The notes: generated from the letters alone by a model not told the origin. A stretch of DNA of 64,000 nt from Rhynochetos jubatus (GCA_027574665.1 CM050648.1:48017200-48081199), one strand, 5' to 3'. Counted from the stretch's first letter, positions 40,201 through 52,939 are shown. A program made the numbers and translations.

Positions 40201-41049
40201 CAGAGGGCAGGTGAACAAAAACAACAGGCCGGGCTGCAAAGCAGATGATGTGGAGTGGTGACTGAATTGCCACCTGTCTTGCCCGTATCAGATGGCAGCT
40301 TTAAGAGCACATCTGGCAGAAGCACATAAATATTGTAGAAAGGCGAAGTCTGCCACCAGGGCCATATCCTTCCACATCATGCTGTGTGCTGCGGGACCTC
40401 ATCAGATGTGGTACACACAATTTTATCTGCCCTGGCAGGCAGGCAAGTGAACCAGTACTTCTTTGCTCAGTCACAGTAGATGAATTCTGCACAGAATGGT
40501 TTAATGGGTATGAGGATGTCAGATAACTGGTGAGCCCATGCTGGGCCAGACTACTTGTGACTCCCACATCCCCAGTACCTGCCATTAAAGTCAATGGGAG
40601 ATTGCGGCTATGCAAAATAAAGTTTTTCTGAAAAACCTGTGCACCTCACTGTCCTATAGAAGGCACTTCTATGCTAGTCCCCTAAGACTGTTTTGAGCAT
40701 TTGACTGATGTTGCAGGTCTTCTCCTACTGTTGCAGGTTGGTACCAGTTGTCTTTGGCAGCCCTTTAATGCTAGATAAATTTGTAGCTATATTGCCAGAT
40801 TAGAAGGATTTGCAAATGCCTGAACTTCTATTCAGAAGCCAGGAAATTTCTGAATAAAACACAGATAGCAGCACAACCTGCTCTTGACACTTTAAAAAGT
40901 GAGAGGGCAGTTGTCACCAAAGAGTGCACAGGAAGGGCACTGAAGGCTCTGCCAGCTCTACCTGGGAGAAATGGTAGGCAGCTGGCAGAAAATCATGGCC
41001 TCTCTAAGCTCTGAACCAACCACAACTGATGCAGCTTATCAAAAAGAGC
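34233..41049. other. AT-rich non-coding DNA
   Basis: No gene supported. The 107-codon frame at 35102-35425 and the shorter ones have no recognised domain. A POU-octamer string ATGCAAAT occurs at about 34493-34500. Degraded 'attcagtgggagttt' (39351-39365) and 'aaagtcaatgggag' (40587-40600) strings may be traces of ancient repeats. Confidence 0.6.
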
Positions 41050-41127
41050 TCCAGTGGGAGCACACTGTCACCCAGGTGTCCAGCTGAGGCTGTGCCCTTC
41101 TCTGATGCCAGTACCGGACAGAAGCAG

Positions 41128-41960
41128 TGAGAACAGCTGTGGGAGATGTGCCCAGGGAGAGGACCTACTCCTCTCAGTGACAAAGCAAAAAAGGTCAAAA
41201 AAACTGGAGGCCACTGTGCAGCTGGAAAGCGATGATCTAGTTACCATCAGGGAAACATGGTGGGATCACCCTCACAAGTGAACTCCTACAATAGATGGTA
41301 TAAACTCTTCAGAAGGGACAGGCAAGGAAGAAGAGGTGGTGGGGTAGCCCTGTATGTTAGAGTATAGTTTGATTGTCTAGAAATTAATTGGGGTGATGAA
41401 AGGGTTGAGTGTTTATGGATAAGAATCAGGGATAAGGACAACAGGGCAGATATTATTGTGGGAGTCTATTATAGACCTCCCAACCAGGATGAAGAGGTAG
41501 ACAAAATATTTTAGAAGCATTGCGGAGAAGTCTCACAGTCACTAGCCCTTGTTCATGTGGGGGACTTCAATTTATCAAATATTTGCTGGAAATACAATAC
41601 AGCAGAGAGGAGACAGTCTCAGAGGTTCCTGGAGTGTGTGGAAGATAACTTCCTGGCGCAGCTGGTGAAGGAGCCAACCAGGGAAGGTGCCCCACTGGAC
41701 CTGTTGTTTGTGAACAGAGAACAACTTGTGAGGGATGTGATGGTTGGAGGCTGTCCTGGGCATAACAACCACAAAATTATAGAGTTGTTGATTCTTGGAG
41801 AAGTACAATGTGGGGTTAGTAGAACAGCCACCTTGGACTTCCAAAGAGAAGTCTGACTTTGGCCTGTTTTGGGGCCTGTTTGACAGAGTCACTTGGGAGG
41901 CAGTCCTGAAGGGCAAAAGGAGTCCAGGAAGGTTGGACATTTATCAAGAAGAAAACCTTA
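41128..41960 (+). pseudogene. CR1 ORF1 remnant and endonuclease pseudogene
   Basis: The frame starting at 41054 reads a CxxC-containing ORF1-like start (CGRCAQGEDLL) and passes straight into the endonuclease N-terminus (LEATVQLESDDLVTIRETWWD) at about 41205-41268. An opal stop at 41279 follows. The endonuclease resumes in other frames with GVCYRPPNQDEE-like codons (VGVYYRPPNQDEEVD near 41461-41500) and MGDFNLSNICWKYNTAER at 41557. The C-terminal catalytic motif, SDH in apurinic endonuclease-like LINE nucleases, reads NNH within GHNNHK near 41766. In an intact element this domain nicks target DNA. Here it cannot be made or work. Confidence 0.85.
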
Positions 41961-42059
41961 AAGGTGAAGGAGCAGGCCATCCCCATGTGCCACAAGATGA
42001 ACTGGCAGGGAAGACAGGCCTGCCTGAAAAAAGAGCTTTGTCTGGAACTCAGGAGAAAA

Positions 42060-42960
42060 AAATAGTTTATGTCCTTCAGAATAAAGAGCAGGCAACTCGG
42101 GAGGCCTTCTTTGCTTCAGTCTTTAATCATAAGACCACTTGTTCTCTGCGTACCCAGCCCCCTGAGCTGGAAGACAGGGATGGCGAGCAGAATCAAGCTC
42201 CCATAATCCAGGGGGAAATGGTTAGCAACCTGCTACACCACTGAGACACATACAGATCTGTGAGATTGGATGGGATCCAACCAAGTGTACTGAGGGAGTT
42301 GGCCTAAGTTCTCACAAAGCCACTTTCCATCATTTATCAGGTTCCAGTTTTCTGGAAGTTAGCCGATGTAATGCCCTTCTAAAACAGGGGCTGGAAGGAG
42401 GATCTGGGGAACTAAAGGCCTGTCAGGCTGACCTCGGTTCTGGGGGAGGTTGTGGAGCAGATCACCTTGAGTGCCATCATGTGGCACATACAGGACAACC
42501 AGGTGATCATGTCTGGACAGCATGGGTTTATGAAAGGCAGGTCCTGATTAACTAACCTGATCTCCTTCTATGGCAAGGTGACCTGCTTAGTGGATGAGGG
42601 AAAGGCTGTAGATGTTGTCTGTCTAGAGTGTAGCAAAGCCTTTGATACTGTCTCCCACAGCATTCTCCTGGAGAAACTGGCCTGGATGGGTGTACACTTT
42701 ACTGGGTAAAACCTGTGTGGATAGCTGGTCCCAAAGAGTTGTGGTGAATGGAGTTAAGTCCAGCTCGTGGTCAGTCACAAGTGGTGTTCCCCAGGGCTTA
42801 GTACTGGAGCCAGTTCTGTTTAGTATCTTTATCAAAGATGGGGATAAGGGGATTGAGTGCACCCTCAGTAAGTTTGCAGATGACGTGAAGTTGGGCAGAA
42901 GTGTTGAAGGCTATATAGGTTCTACAGATGAATCTGGACAGGCTGGATTGATGGGCTGAG
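42060..42960 (+). pseudogene. CR1 linker and reverse transcriptase pseudogene
   Basis: This covers the linker (FASVFN...TQPPELEDRDGEQNQAP, 42105-42200) and the RT fingers and palm. RT motif A, usually YLDFSKAFD, reads CLECSKAFD, with the catalytic Asp replaced by Glu at codon 42626-42628. The SGVPQG motif is present near 42780-42800. The active-site FADD is intact at 42873-42884 but in a different frame from motif A, so at least one frameshift separates the two catalytic motifs. About 120 codons of linker upstream of 42070 appear deleted relative to what I know of CR1 ORF2. Confidence 0.85.
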
Positions 42961-43575
42961 GCCAACTGCATGAGTTTCAGCAAGGCCAAGTGCTGGGTCC
43001 TGCACTTGGATCAAAACAACCCCAGGCAGTGCTACAGGCTTGGGGATGAGTGGCTGGAAATATGTGCAGCAGAAAAGAACTCGGGTGTGTTGGTTGACAA
43101 CTGGCTCAATCTGTGTTGGCAATGTGCCCACGTAGCCAAGAAGGCCTATGGCATCCTGGCTAATATCAGAAATAGTGTGGCCATCAGAGCAAGGGAAGTG
43201 ATTTTTCCCCTGTATTTGGCAAATACTGTGTTCAGTTTAGGGCCCCTCATTACAAGGAAGACATTGAGACGTTGGAGCATGTCCAGAGAAGGGCAATGAA
43301 GCTGGTGAAGGGTCTAGAGCACAAGCCTTTTGAGGAGTGGCTAAGGGAACTGAAGTTGTTTAATCTGGAGAAGAGGAAACTTGTGGGAGACCTTATTGCT
43401 CTCAACAACTATCTTAAAGAAAGTTGTATCGAGATGGGTGTCAGTCCCTTCTCCGAAGTAACAAGGAAATATTTCTTCACTGAAAAGGTTATCAGCAAGG
43501 GAGCAGGCTGCCCAGGGGAGTGGTGGAGTTACCCTTCCTGGAGGTATTTAAAGAAAAGTAGATATGATGCTTAGG
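42961..43575 (+). pseudogene. CR1 ORF2 thumb/C-terminal pseudogene
   Basis: Frames at 42970-43299 and 43272-43574 carry [40 protein letters not shown] and [29 protein letters not shown]-type CR1 C-terminal sequence. A deletion of about 20 bp near 43220 shifts the frame. The C-terminus ends near the start of the 3' UTR at about 43560. Non-functional. Confidence 0.85.
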
Positions 43576-46500
43576 GACGTGGTTTAGTGGTGAACTTGGC
43601 AGAGTTACGTTAACAGTTAGACTTGATGATCTTAAAGGTCTTTTCCAACCTAAAATTCTATGAGTCTATGATTCTATGAATGCTTATATATTGCCAGGTC
43701 TTGTTAGATGCATATCCCACACACTCTTGGAAATAGATAGCCAAGCAGATTTGCTGTAGAAAATGTCATTGCCACTGTTGAAGGTAGAAAACAAAACAGG
43801 TGAAAATATAACTTGGTGATGAGGTTGTAAAGCAAAATTGGTATCATTAACTCTTTTTGAAAATTTTTTTACTTGTGCAGGTTATGAACTTCAGATTTAC
43901 AGGTAATTATGTGCTTCTGGTAGTGATACATCTCCTGGGCAGTGGAAAAGTTGAATTGCCATTCTATAAATTTCTTTTCAGGATCTGTGTTTAAGTGTAC
44001 AGATGTCAAATAGACCCACATATGTACAGAGGGGTAAATAGTCTGCAGATTTTTTCTTTTTTTTAAAAGATAGTTTTTCTCTAATCATCTTTTAACTAAC
44101 TAATGCAGGTTAAATTTATGTTTAGCATATTCAGTGACAAAAAAATGTTGTGATATTTAAACGGTATTTGTTAAGGTATGTGACTACGTTTCCGAACTGA
44201 GGTGCAAACAAATTGCCTATTTATACAGTTTCATGTGGTACTTCATGAACAGCACATGCAGCTATGCAGTTATTCACTTTGGATATTTGTATTCATATGT
44301 TAGGAATATGACAATATGTGTACATTACGTTGTTTATTTTTTGAAAATTCAGAATAAGATTGAAACAAGATTTGGTACATGTAGCTATGATTCATTTGTG
44401 ATAAATCTTGATGTCAGTTGCTATGGGACAGGTTCATGAATCACATAGCATGGAAGCTCTTGTACAGGAAATTTCATTTTTGTTTTCCATCTTAAAGAAA
44501 TTTTCCCTATATACACTTGTATAGTAATATGGACTGAAACATTTATGTTCATAATCAGAAAACACAGGGTAAAACATATGTTGGGGAACAAATTGCTGTT
44601 AGTTATTTTTTAGAAGTAATAGGAACCAAACATAAAAGAAAGAGATTGTTATCTTGCCTGAAGAAGAAAAAGAACTAATGTCACAACTGAAAAGCAGATT
44701 TCTTTACTATGCATGAGATGTTCCAAACATAAGTGGGTACTGCAGAAGAAGGATGAAAACAGGGAAAAGTAAACAGCATTGATATAGATAGACAAAACAT
44801 TGGTGGGCACTACTAAGAAAGAATGGACAATATTTTTCATAAAATTTAACTTTCAGAGGACTGAAACTTCTTCCAGGATCCTTTCACATGTTGAGTATGC
44901 CCAGAGCAACCTGGTAACCGTGAGGAACTGTAGATAAGGTGGTGCTTAAGTAAAGTGATATCTTCTCAATTTGAAATGAAAAATAAATAAATAAAATGTC
45001 TCTGACATTCTTACTTCTAAAGAAATACTATAGACAAACCCAGAATTGATGAGAAGGCTTTATCATTTATTTACGGCAGAGAATATTTGACCTTGAAGAA
45101 TAAGGTTATGTGGGGGGTTGGTGTGAGATTTTTCTTTATTGTAGATTATAATAATGTTCTCAACCTCTTGGCATCCTCCTGATTGCTTTCTTCTAAACCC
45201 CCTGAGTGCTGAGACTCACTGGTTGAAAAGCAGTGGTGGATAAAAATGTTAAACAACAGTATCCAAAAGTAAGAGGAAATCCTTTTCTATTGACTTATGC
45301 ATATGTACTATGTCAAGCAGTGAACTGCTTAATATAGAGAACTACTTTTTAACTTAACCTTTTTGATTGTTTAGATGGATGTAGAATTCCATTGACTATG
45401 CATAAGTGGATGAGTAAGTTTTTGAGAATGTTTAAGAACAGTTTACTTTCCTGGAAAGAGATTTTTCTTTTTCACTAACATTATTTGGATACTACTCACT
45501 ACTACAGTTTGAAACGTAATCTTATAAATAGGACAACCTGAGTGTTAAATCTGTTAAGACTTTATAATTGATGTTCAAAAAAACAAGCCACAGTGAAGGC
45601 CTGCTTTTTTCGCCCCACACCTAACTTAAAAGATGCATCCAAGAGACTAGATGGTAAACAGGAAATATAATAAATAAGAACTAGGAGAAAACTGGTCTAA
45701 ATATGTTCCCTTACTTCCTGCTAGGAAATCATTGTCCCAGATGCAGTATCAAAAGCCAACAAGGAATGTACATGTGGGAAATATGATGATGGGTCAGAGA
45801 TCTGTATCTTGCTGTTCTGGAGAATTAGGTAGCTTGACCTAGAAGATCTTTATGTCGTAGAGAACAAACTGTACCAAATACCAAGTGGATGTTCTGCATT
45901 ACTGTGAGGTATAAGGTCTCAGCGAAAAGTCTGCTTCCAAAAAGATTGCTAGATCTGTGCTTCTGAGAACTCTTTTGGTGTCAGTCATAACAGACTTCAA
46001 TTCCACAGCTGTCTGGTCACCATTTTTATTGGACTATAAAGAGTTTAGTGTGAGCAGCTGCTCTACTCTGATTGCAACATTGCCCTTTTGATAAACAGAA
46101 AAATTTTTCTGAAAACCAGAATGATTTGAAAGTCAGATTTTGCTCCCATGATTTTAGATATTGTAAAAAAAAAAAAAAAAGAAAAAATTGATTAATGGGT
46201 AAATATGTCACACAGCAAAAGTAAGCAACCTCCTGCGTCATTGCATCTGTCAGAGGTTTTTTTAATATTTTAGAAATTATGGTAGACTATATAAAAATTT
46301 TGGAAACCAGTTCCAAAATTGGATTGACTGCAAGTAGAAATAAGGACTCGCCAACTCAATACAAAATCCTCATTACATGTACTGATAGATATTAATCCAA
46401 CTTTATAGTAGAATGTTTATGATTTGCAGTGATTTTTTTTTTTTTTTTAATTCTAAGGAAGACCATTGGCTACCTTAGAATTTCAATTTAAAAAAGAAAT

Positions 46501-46883
46501 CTTTTTTTAAAAATAATTCATCTTACTCCAACGTGTATAAAACACAGAAAAAGTCGTGGCATGGATATAGGCATTCCAGTTTATTGGTTTTAGCTGAATG
46601 TAATTTTACAGTTTGTTTCAGAAAGATTTTATTCAAATTTGTTTCTGAAATCAATGATACTGTTTCAAAACAACAAAACTTCTGAAAGACTTCATTTTAA
46701 AGTATCACAGTCCTGAATGTGAACATTGGATACTGTAGCTATTTCTTTATCGCACAACTGTTGGGCACAAACATGAATTTGTCACTGGTGCTGTTTACTG
46801 AATTATTACAGTTTTTGTCATGAGACAGAGGTATAACTTTTTCTGCCTCATCTGTTCTGTGAAGGGTAATATAAATGGTACTA

Positions 46884-47010
46884 CTCTGACCTTTTTAGTA
46901 TTCTGTAATTTGATTCGCTTGCCATTCCTATCCTCTTCTGTTTGTAACCTCAGCAACCTGTGACTAGAATGGACACTCAGTCAAAACACAGAATACTGAA
47001 AAGGTCACAG
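46884..47010. repeat. Inverted repeat, 18-bp core arms, 83-bp spacer
   Basis: GACCTTTTTAGTATTCTG at 46888-46905 is complementary to CAGAATACTGAAAAGGTC at 46989-47006 with one mismatch. Weaker complementarity extends both ways, to about 29 of 36 positions. The layout fits a short MITE or a fold-back transcript. I see no target-site duplication. Confidence 0.75.
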
Positions 47011-48424
47011 AAATAGAATTTACTGCATCTGCTTCTCAGGACACACTGAGCAGTAAAGTAGTGGTACCTGGTTGTGATGATTTATTTCCATAAGGGCTCA
47101 AAAGGAGGCAATCTAGTGTCCTCAGGATAACACCTCTGGCAGGAAAAGTTCTGCCTGTACCCATATGCATGCTGTAATGGTGAATAGAAATAAAGCCAAG
47201 ACACAGACTGCTTCTTTAATTTCTTTCTATTTAAAACAGCAATAAATTAAATAAAGCATTTATTCAAAGTTTACTGACCTTTAAATTATTTTACTTCTTC
47301 ATTTCAACTCAGTACATAAGTAAATGAGGTGCGAACTGTGCAGTCTATTACAGCATGTTTGTCAGGATGGGAAAAAAATCATTGTGCAGCTAATGTAAAA
47401 TGTTAGCACTGTGCAAAACATTCCTACTAAAGGTGTTCAGTCTCACGCATTCATGCTTGTAATGCCTCGTCTTATAAAGTCTTTCATTTTGTGATAATAT
47501 ACAAAACATTTTTCTCTGTAGGAATACAAAGTTGTCGGCCTTCAATAGTGTTTTCTCATGTGGGCATGCATAGCTTCTTTTCTTCAGTATAATACCCCTC
47601 CCACTAAAATACATGCTGTTGACTAAATTAAGATGTTTAGCTGTGCAGAAATACAGGCAGGGAAAAATTAGGTCTGAGAAATTTGCTTAATGAATGAAAT
47701 GTGACTCAGTCAATATTAGAGTCAAAGATTGTCAATTTTGGCATGGTAAACTCATCAACATTGTTTTATTAACTGGGAAAACTATGATTGCTTATTAGGT
47801 TTGAATTTTCAGATTGTGCATCAGGTGTTTCAGTCATTTTGGTTTTAGAAATAAGAGTAATGTAGATGTTGATTGGATATATATTTAACTAAGTAAAAGT
47901 CAGCTATTTTGTGGTGAATCTACTAGATGCTCTTATGTATGAGCTGCATATGGATACAGAATTGCTTGGAAAAGCAATAGGCATGTAATGTAAATGGTAT
48001 TTTTAATGAGTAGATCCTTTGGAGTCTTTCTCAGTGCAACACTCAAGGCTATGCTTCAAAGAGTAAGCAAGGTGTAAGTGCATGCCTAAGCTGTGTCTAC
48101 AGCACCCGGCAGCACTTCTCTACTTTCTGCAGTGCATTTGACAGTTGTTATCCTCTGGTCCTCCACACTTATGAGAGTGAGAGCACACCACAGGATCCTC
48201 CCAGACTCTGCATTTGCATTTTCTTCCAAAGGAAGTATGAGGATGGAGGGTTTCTACTGAGGTCTCATTCCCACACACAATGGGATGTGATCAGGAAACC
48301 CACTAAGGGAGCAGGACTTGGGGAGTAACACCTGAGTAGAGAGGTAAGAGCTAGTTTGATCTTACAGCTTCATTACTTGATGATAAACAACAGCTTTGAA
48401 AATATGCCAAGACTCAGAGAGTTG

Positions 48425-48480
48425 TGAAGTCAGTAGGAGTCTTCCCATTCACTTCAGCAATGTTGGAGTGGGTATTAGGG
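48425..48480. repeat. Degraded palindromic ancient-repeat fragment
   Basis: TGAAGTCAGTAGGA and TCCCATTCACTTCA are inverted with 11 of 14 matches, followed by a 'gcaatgttggagtggg' string. This resembles a 'gaagtcaatggga' palindrome common in old sauropsid repeats; the assignment is from memory and weak. Confidence 0.3.
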
Positions 48481-51400
48481 GGTGACAGTTGCTTTCAGTT
48501 ATTGAAATTGCTATCAATATCAATTGTAACTGCAAGAAAACTTACTTGACAGGACAGATGTGACCTTATTACTGCATCTCCAAAATACCAAGATTGGCAG
48601 CCTACTAACTCAGGTTTCAACCTGTCAAACACAGTGTAAATAACAGCTGTCTACTCTTTTTTATTTTAATTTTATGTTAAATTTGTTATTTATTGGCTTG
48701 TTGTCACACATGTATTTTAAAATCTCTGAGGAATCCTCATTTGACGTACAAAACATGATGGATTTTATGCAAATAGAAACACCTATAAAAATATTTCTGG
48801 ATGTATGTGTATAAAATAAAAAGCTTGTGTCTACTATCTAAATAGCAAACTTACTGGTAGTGTTTAATTTACGGTTTTTAAGATTGTAATTGTTATCTGA
48901 ATTTCAGTCCATATGTTCCTCTGCCAGTCAATCTCTTTCCAGGACCTTCAGGGTTAAATCGCAACATAATTTAACAGAGTCAAGCAAATTAAACATTTAT
49001 TGAAAGTCAGTACTGGAAAGAAGAAATTAGTAGCATTATTGACAGATGACACAACATCTATCTCTGCAAGGCTTGCTGACCATGTGCCAGTCAGCTGGTA
49101 AACACATAGCTTAGAAAGCACATCACAGGAGAATGCTGTGGGGAATATGGTAAGCATATACAACTTCCATATGACAGAGTCTTAGATCTTCCATAGCTTG
49201 AGATACTGCACATAAGGGCATGTTGTACAACATTCATTAAAAAAAAAAAAAATTAAAAAAGTTATGCTTCCTTAATTGTACTATTCATGGAACAACCTTT
49301 TTTACTCCTTACAACATTTCTGATTTTTTTGTAGCAGAATATGACAATGTGTATCATAAATAACCATCACTATTTGCTTCTCATACTGTTCCATAGGTAT
49401 CAGCTATTAGTCACTGTCAGAAGGAGGATACTGAGCTATATCAACTTTTGGTCTGGCCAATATGTTTTGTGTGCCCTTATTGTCACTTGAGTCTGAAGGA
49501 AGGAGGTTAAATCCTTACATTTCTGTCACAAATCCTTGGTAACTCTAACAAAAAGCTGGAAAAATGACTACATTTTCTTCCTGACCTGAAAAAAAAAAAA
49601 TAGTTAGCTCCTGTTCTCAGTTCCTATGCAGAACAGGAACAGAACAGAGAATTTGACCCACTACACCATACATATAAAATAAAATCAAATGAATATATTA
49701 AAGTGTTAAGAAAGTGAATAGTTCCAGGACATTGGAACTTGATTTGCTATACTGTTAAATTGTTGGGAAAATCCCTTGCATCGTTCTGTCCTGGGCTAGC
49801 TAAGCACCTACAGCCAAACCCTGAGCATGACTGGAAAATGAGCACCTGCCAATAAAGGCAGTTATGGTAAGAAAAAGAGAATTTAATAGTATAGATAGGG
49901 TCATTCCATGCCAGCTGGCTTCAGTGCCAGGAAATCATCCCAAGCATGTTTAATTTACTACTCTAGTCACAGCCTAAGTGCCCAGGACTAAAAATAAACA
50001 TATTCACTGAATATTTTAATCATGCAGCAATCTTTATTACCTCCAGTTACCTTCATGCTACACAGACTGTCGTCTCAAATCCATGCTCATTGTTTTTTCG
50101 AAGACAGAGAAAGCAATACCAAACAACTTTCTGTCCTCACAGGCATGCTTCTGATGCATGCTGAGAATCTAATCCATCCAACCTCTTATTCAGCTGTATA
50201 TAAAGCAACTAGGAGTGTTAATGCTTGTGGACTGAAAGGATTTTAGTGTGTTGATGACACACAGCTTTATGTTTCAACAGTCAAACGCACATCACGGTGC
50301 CTCATTTTAAACAGACCATATGTATGAGTGAGCTGGCTGATAGTTTATCTTGAGTTGAAAATAGGTATGCTGCATTTGTGAAAGCTCAGAAAGGGTTTTC
50401 CATGTCTACCACAACTCTCAATTGCACATAACAATGTTTGTAAATCAGCCTACTTTCAAATGTAGCTTTCAATTGTTTCAAGTGAAACATCTGGTAAGCA
50501 AAAGCAATACAATAAATTGCAGCCTTTCTTCTAGGATTTCAGCACTGTGACCTATGCCTTCTCTGGCTTTGGAATTTGGCTATTACGTTCTCAACGCAAT
50601 CTGTTCAAAAGATCGAACAAAAGAGACTGAGAAGGGCATGTGGATTTTATCTACCACTACTGTAGTAGTCTTATTTATTACTAGTAAGAGTTTAAGGTGT
50701 TACCACCTTCCTCTTTTTCATTTGTTGTCAGTTTTAAATGACCAGAGCACCTACTTCTTGGGCAAATGGTTCAGACTCCATCTTGTATCAAACTACTTCT
50801 CATAGACCAGAGGTTTTGCAGTTGTTCAGTTTTCCAGGCTATGTCTGGAAGGGAAGGGCAGCTAACAAATTGATCTGACAAAGAGTTCCTTTCTTTTTCT
50901 TTGTTTACTAAATTATGTTCACCTTCCATTCACGCTACAGCATCCATCTCTGGGCAACAATTATTGCTGGTTTTTGATGACAGAAATTGTTACTTGTACA
51001 TAAGACTCATCTGTTTCTTTTTAAACTCTATTTTATTGGGTGGTTATTATAGGAAACTAATCACTGAAAAGGATTTGCAGTCTTTAGAGTGAGCTTAATG
51101 AGAAGTGCTATTCTTTGGCTTGGGATGATGTTGTAGTATATGTGATCTTCTTATATAGAACAACCTAAAAATACTGATGTTTTTTCCTTAAAAAATATAC
51201 TTTTGTCAATATTTCATTTTTGTTTCCATGCTGATTTTTTTTCCTAGACTTGAGGTTTTTCATTTCAATATGCTGAACAAAACAATCCATATGATCCAGA
51301 GATGAAAGAGACAAATGGAACCCTCTCATGCATCCTGTTCATGTTTCCAACACAACAAGCATCCTGCCTTTTGTAAAGACCTGCTAAGACTTCATCAGCA

Positions 51401-51673
51401 ATTTTGTGCATGATTTTGAAGATCCAAATTCTAGAAAAGGTAACCCAAAATAAAAGACTTTCAGAAAATTATTATGGGAATAATAAAAGATGGAAAGAAA
51501 AGAGCAAAAGAAAAGAAGAAAAGAGTGAAATGAAACTTAAGCAGGCATAAAGGGAATGAACACCAGTCAGGGAGAAGAGGCTGTTTTGTGGTGAACAAAT
51601 AGATAAAACAAGTTTTTCCAAACTGGAAGAACCAAGCCTACAGAGATGGCATAGCTCTTTTCCATTAGGATAC

Positions 51674-51678
51674 TCATC
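51674..51678 (+). repeat. Target-site duplication, left copy (TCATC)
   Basis: Five bases identical to 52253-52257, directly flanking the LTR. Confidence 0.85.
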
Positions 51679-52252
51679 TGTGCTGGTTTCAGGCAGGAAT
51701 GAGCTCCTCTACTACACAGCGCTGATGGCTGACCCAGAGCAGCAGAGACTGTTTCATTCCATGGTATATCAGACTCGGTGGTCAGGCTCAGTGTACGTGC
51801 ACAGTTCTGAGGCAGGAAGTGGCCTGCGGGGTTCCTTAAGACTTTGGGCTAGCTTGATAGCTGGGTTGTTAGCTCCTTTGGTAGCTCTTGGTGTGGTTGT
51901 TAGCCGTGGTGTAGGTTCATTTGTTAGTAGGTTGGGGGGTCGGTGGGTTTTCTCCCTGCTCTGGGACTCTCAGGCATGGATTCTTGCTGCTTGGGACCTG
52001 GCTATGTGTCACTCAGAGCATGGTGAACGATTGTATCATAAGTTCTATTTTCTATTATTTTAATTACTTAGTAGTAGTATTGTTAGTATTAGTATCACTA
52101 TAAATTTAATTTATATTATTAAATAGTTCTTATCTCAACTTTACGAACTTTCCTTGTCTTTTTCTCTGACTTTCTTCCTGCGCTGGGGGGTGTGTGGAAG
52201 TGACTGAGTGACTGTGTGGCACTTAATTGCCAAGTAAGGTTAAACCACAACG
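51679..52252 (+). mobile_element. Solo LTR, avian ERVL type
   Basis: A 574-bp long terminal repeat of an endogenous retrovirus. It opens with TGTGCTGGTTTC and closes with GGTTAAACCACAACG, the ends I know from avian ERVL-like LTRs (usual end CA, here mutated to CG). A T-rich 3' part contains ATTAAA at 52118-52123, a likely polyadenylation signal, followed by 'gttcttatctcaac', also typical of this family. It is flanked by a perfect 5-bp duplication TCATC, the size expected for ERVL integration. No internal gag, pol or env sequence follows, so this is a solo LTR left by LTR-LTR recombination. The 127-codon frame inside it at 51680-52063 is incidental. Confidence 0.92.
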
Positions 52253-52257
52253 TCATC
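52253..52257 (+). repeat. Target-site duplication, right copy (TCATC)
   Basis: Identical to 51674-51678; marks the 3' edge of the LTR insertion. Confidence 0.85.
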
Positions 52258-52939
52258 AAAATAATGTGGGCAAAATTTGTCATTTGTTTTAAGGCAGCGC
52301 TTGATTAAGTTCATTAAGAGCACAATAAAGGTTCAAAGTGCCAAAGTTTTATTATTAATAGATCTGTTATGGTTCTTTCGGATTTCACTGTCAGTTCATA
52401 TCTCATTTTAAAGAGCAGGGACAATATTAGTCTTTCTATTCTATTATTATTATTAAGTAGAAAAATTAGAAGCAAAAGTTAAAAAACTACTATGAACTCT
52501 GTCTTATGTATGGATTGTTCTTAATGTCCTTATGTCAACAGAAACATTCCTATTTACTTCTGTGGAGCCAAACTCAACTGAAATGTGAATTTACTATAGC
52601 TGGAGGTTAAAGATAACATTTTCAAACGTGAATGTCTAAATGCAGGCACTAAAGTACCTAACAGAAAGTTACAACTGTGGCCAGTGTTACTTCATTGACA
52701 TTTAAGTTTGAATATTTTTCTCTGTGTGGATTGTTCAAAGTGACGCTGCTGATCTGAAGCATAACTGAAAAGCCTTAGTTTTTTGTCATTTTATAGAAAT
52801 AGCATTGTGTCATTACACAGTCAAATTCTGAGAGTTTTCATGTACTTGTAAAATTCTACACTTTCATCACATCATTGAGAGCACGGTCACTGACATGAAA
52901 GCGCACCAAGTAATTCCACCGCATTAATAATAGGAGGCA

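Larger units (their letters stand above)
41050..43675 (+). mobile_element. CR1 LINE, longest copy (copy 4)
   Basis: Sense CR1 of about 2.6 kb. In order: an ORF1-start remnant with CGRCAQGEDLL near 41128-41165; endonuclease from about 41200 to 41850; linker to 42250; reverse transcriptase 42290-42960; thumb and C-terminus to 43565; and a 3' UTR. The 3' end reads 'ttaaaggtcttttccaac' followed by degenerate 'attctatga' repeats to about 43675. The 3' UTR type matches copy 2 and differs from copies 1 and 3. All domains carry stops, frameshifts and deletions, so the element is dead but nearly complete in layout. The exact 5' boundary is uncertain; CR1 sequence could begin as early as about 40890. 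Confidence 0.94.
43676..51673. other. AT-rich unique non-coding DNA
   Basis: About 8 kb with no gene supported; open frames are at most about 83 codons. It contains homopolymers at 46165-46180 (A16), 46433-46448 (T16) and 49239-49252 (A14), an (AAAT)n run at about 44979-44997, an inverted repeat at 46884-47010, and a degraded palindrome at 48425-48456. A POU-octamer ATGCAAAT occurs at about 48768. Confidence 0.6.

Noticed and set aside
51680-52063. 127-codon open frame resembling a small membrane protein
   Set aside because: It starts one base inside a solo LTR and lies wholly within it; LTRs of this type are non-coding.
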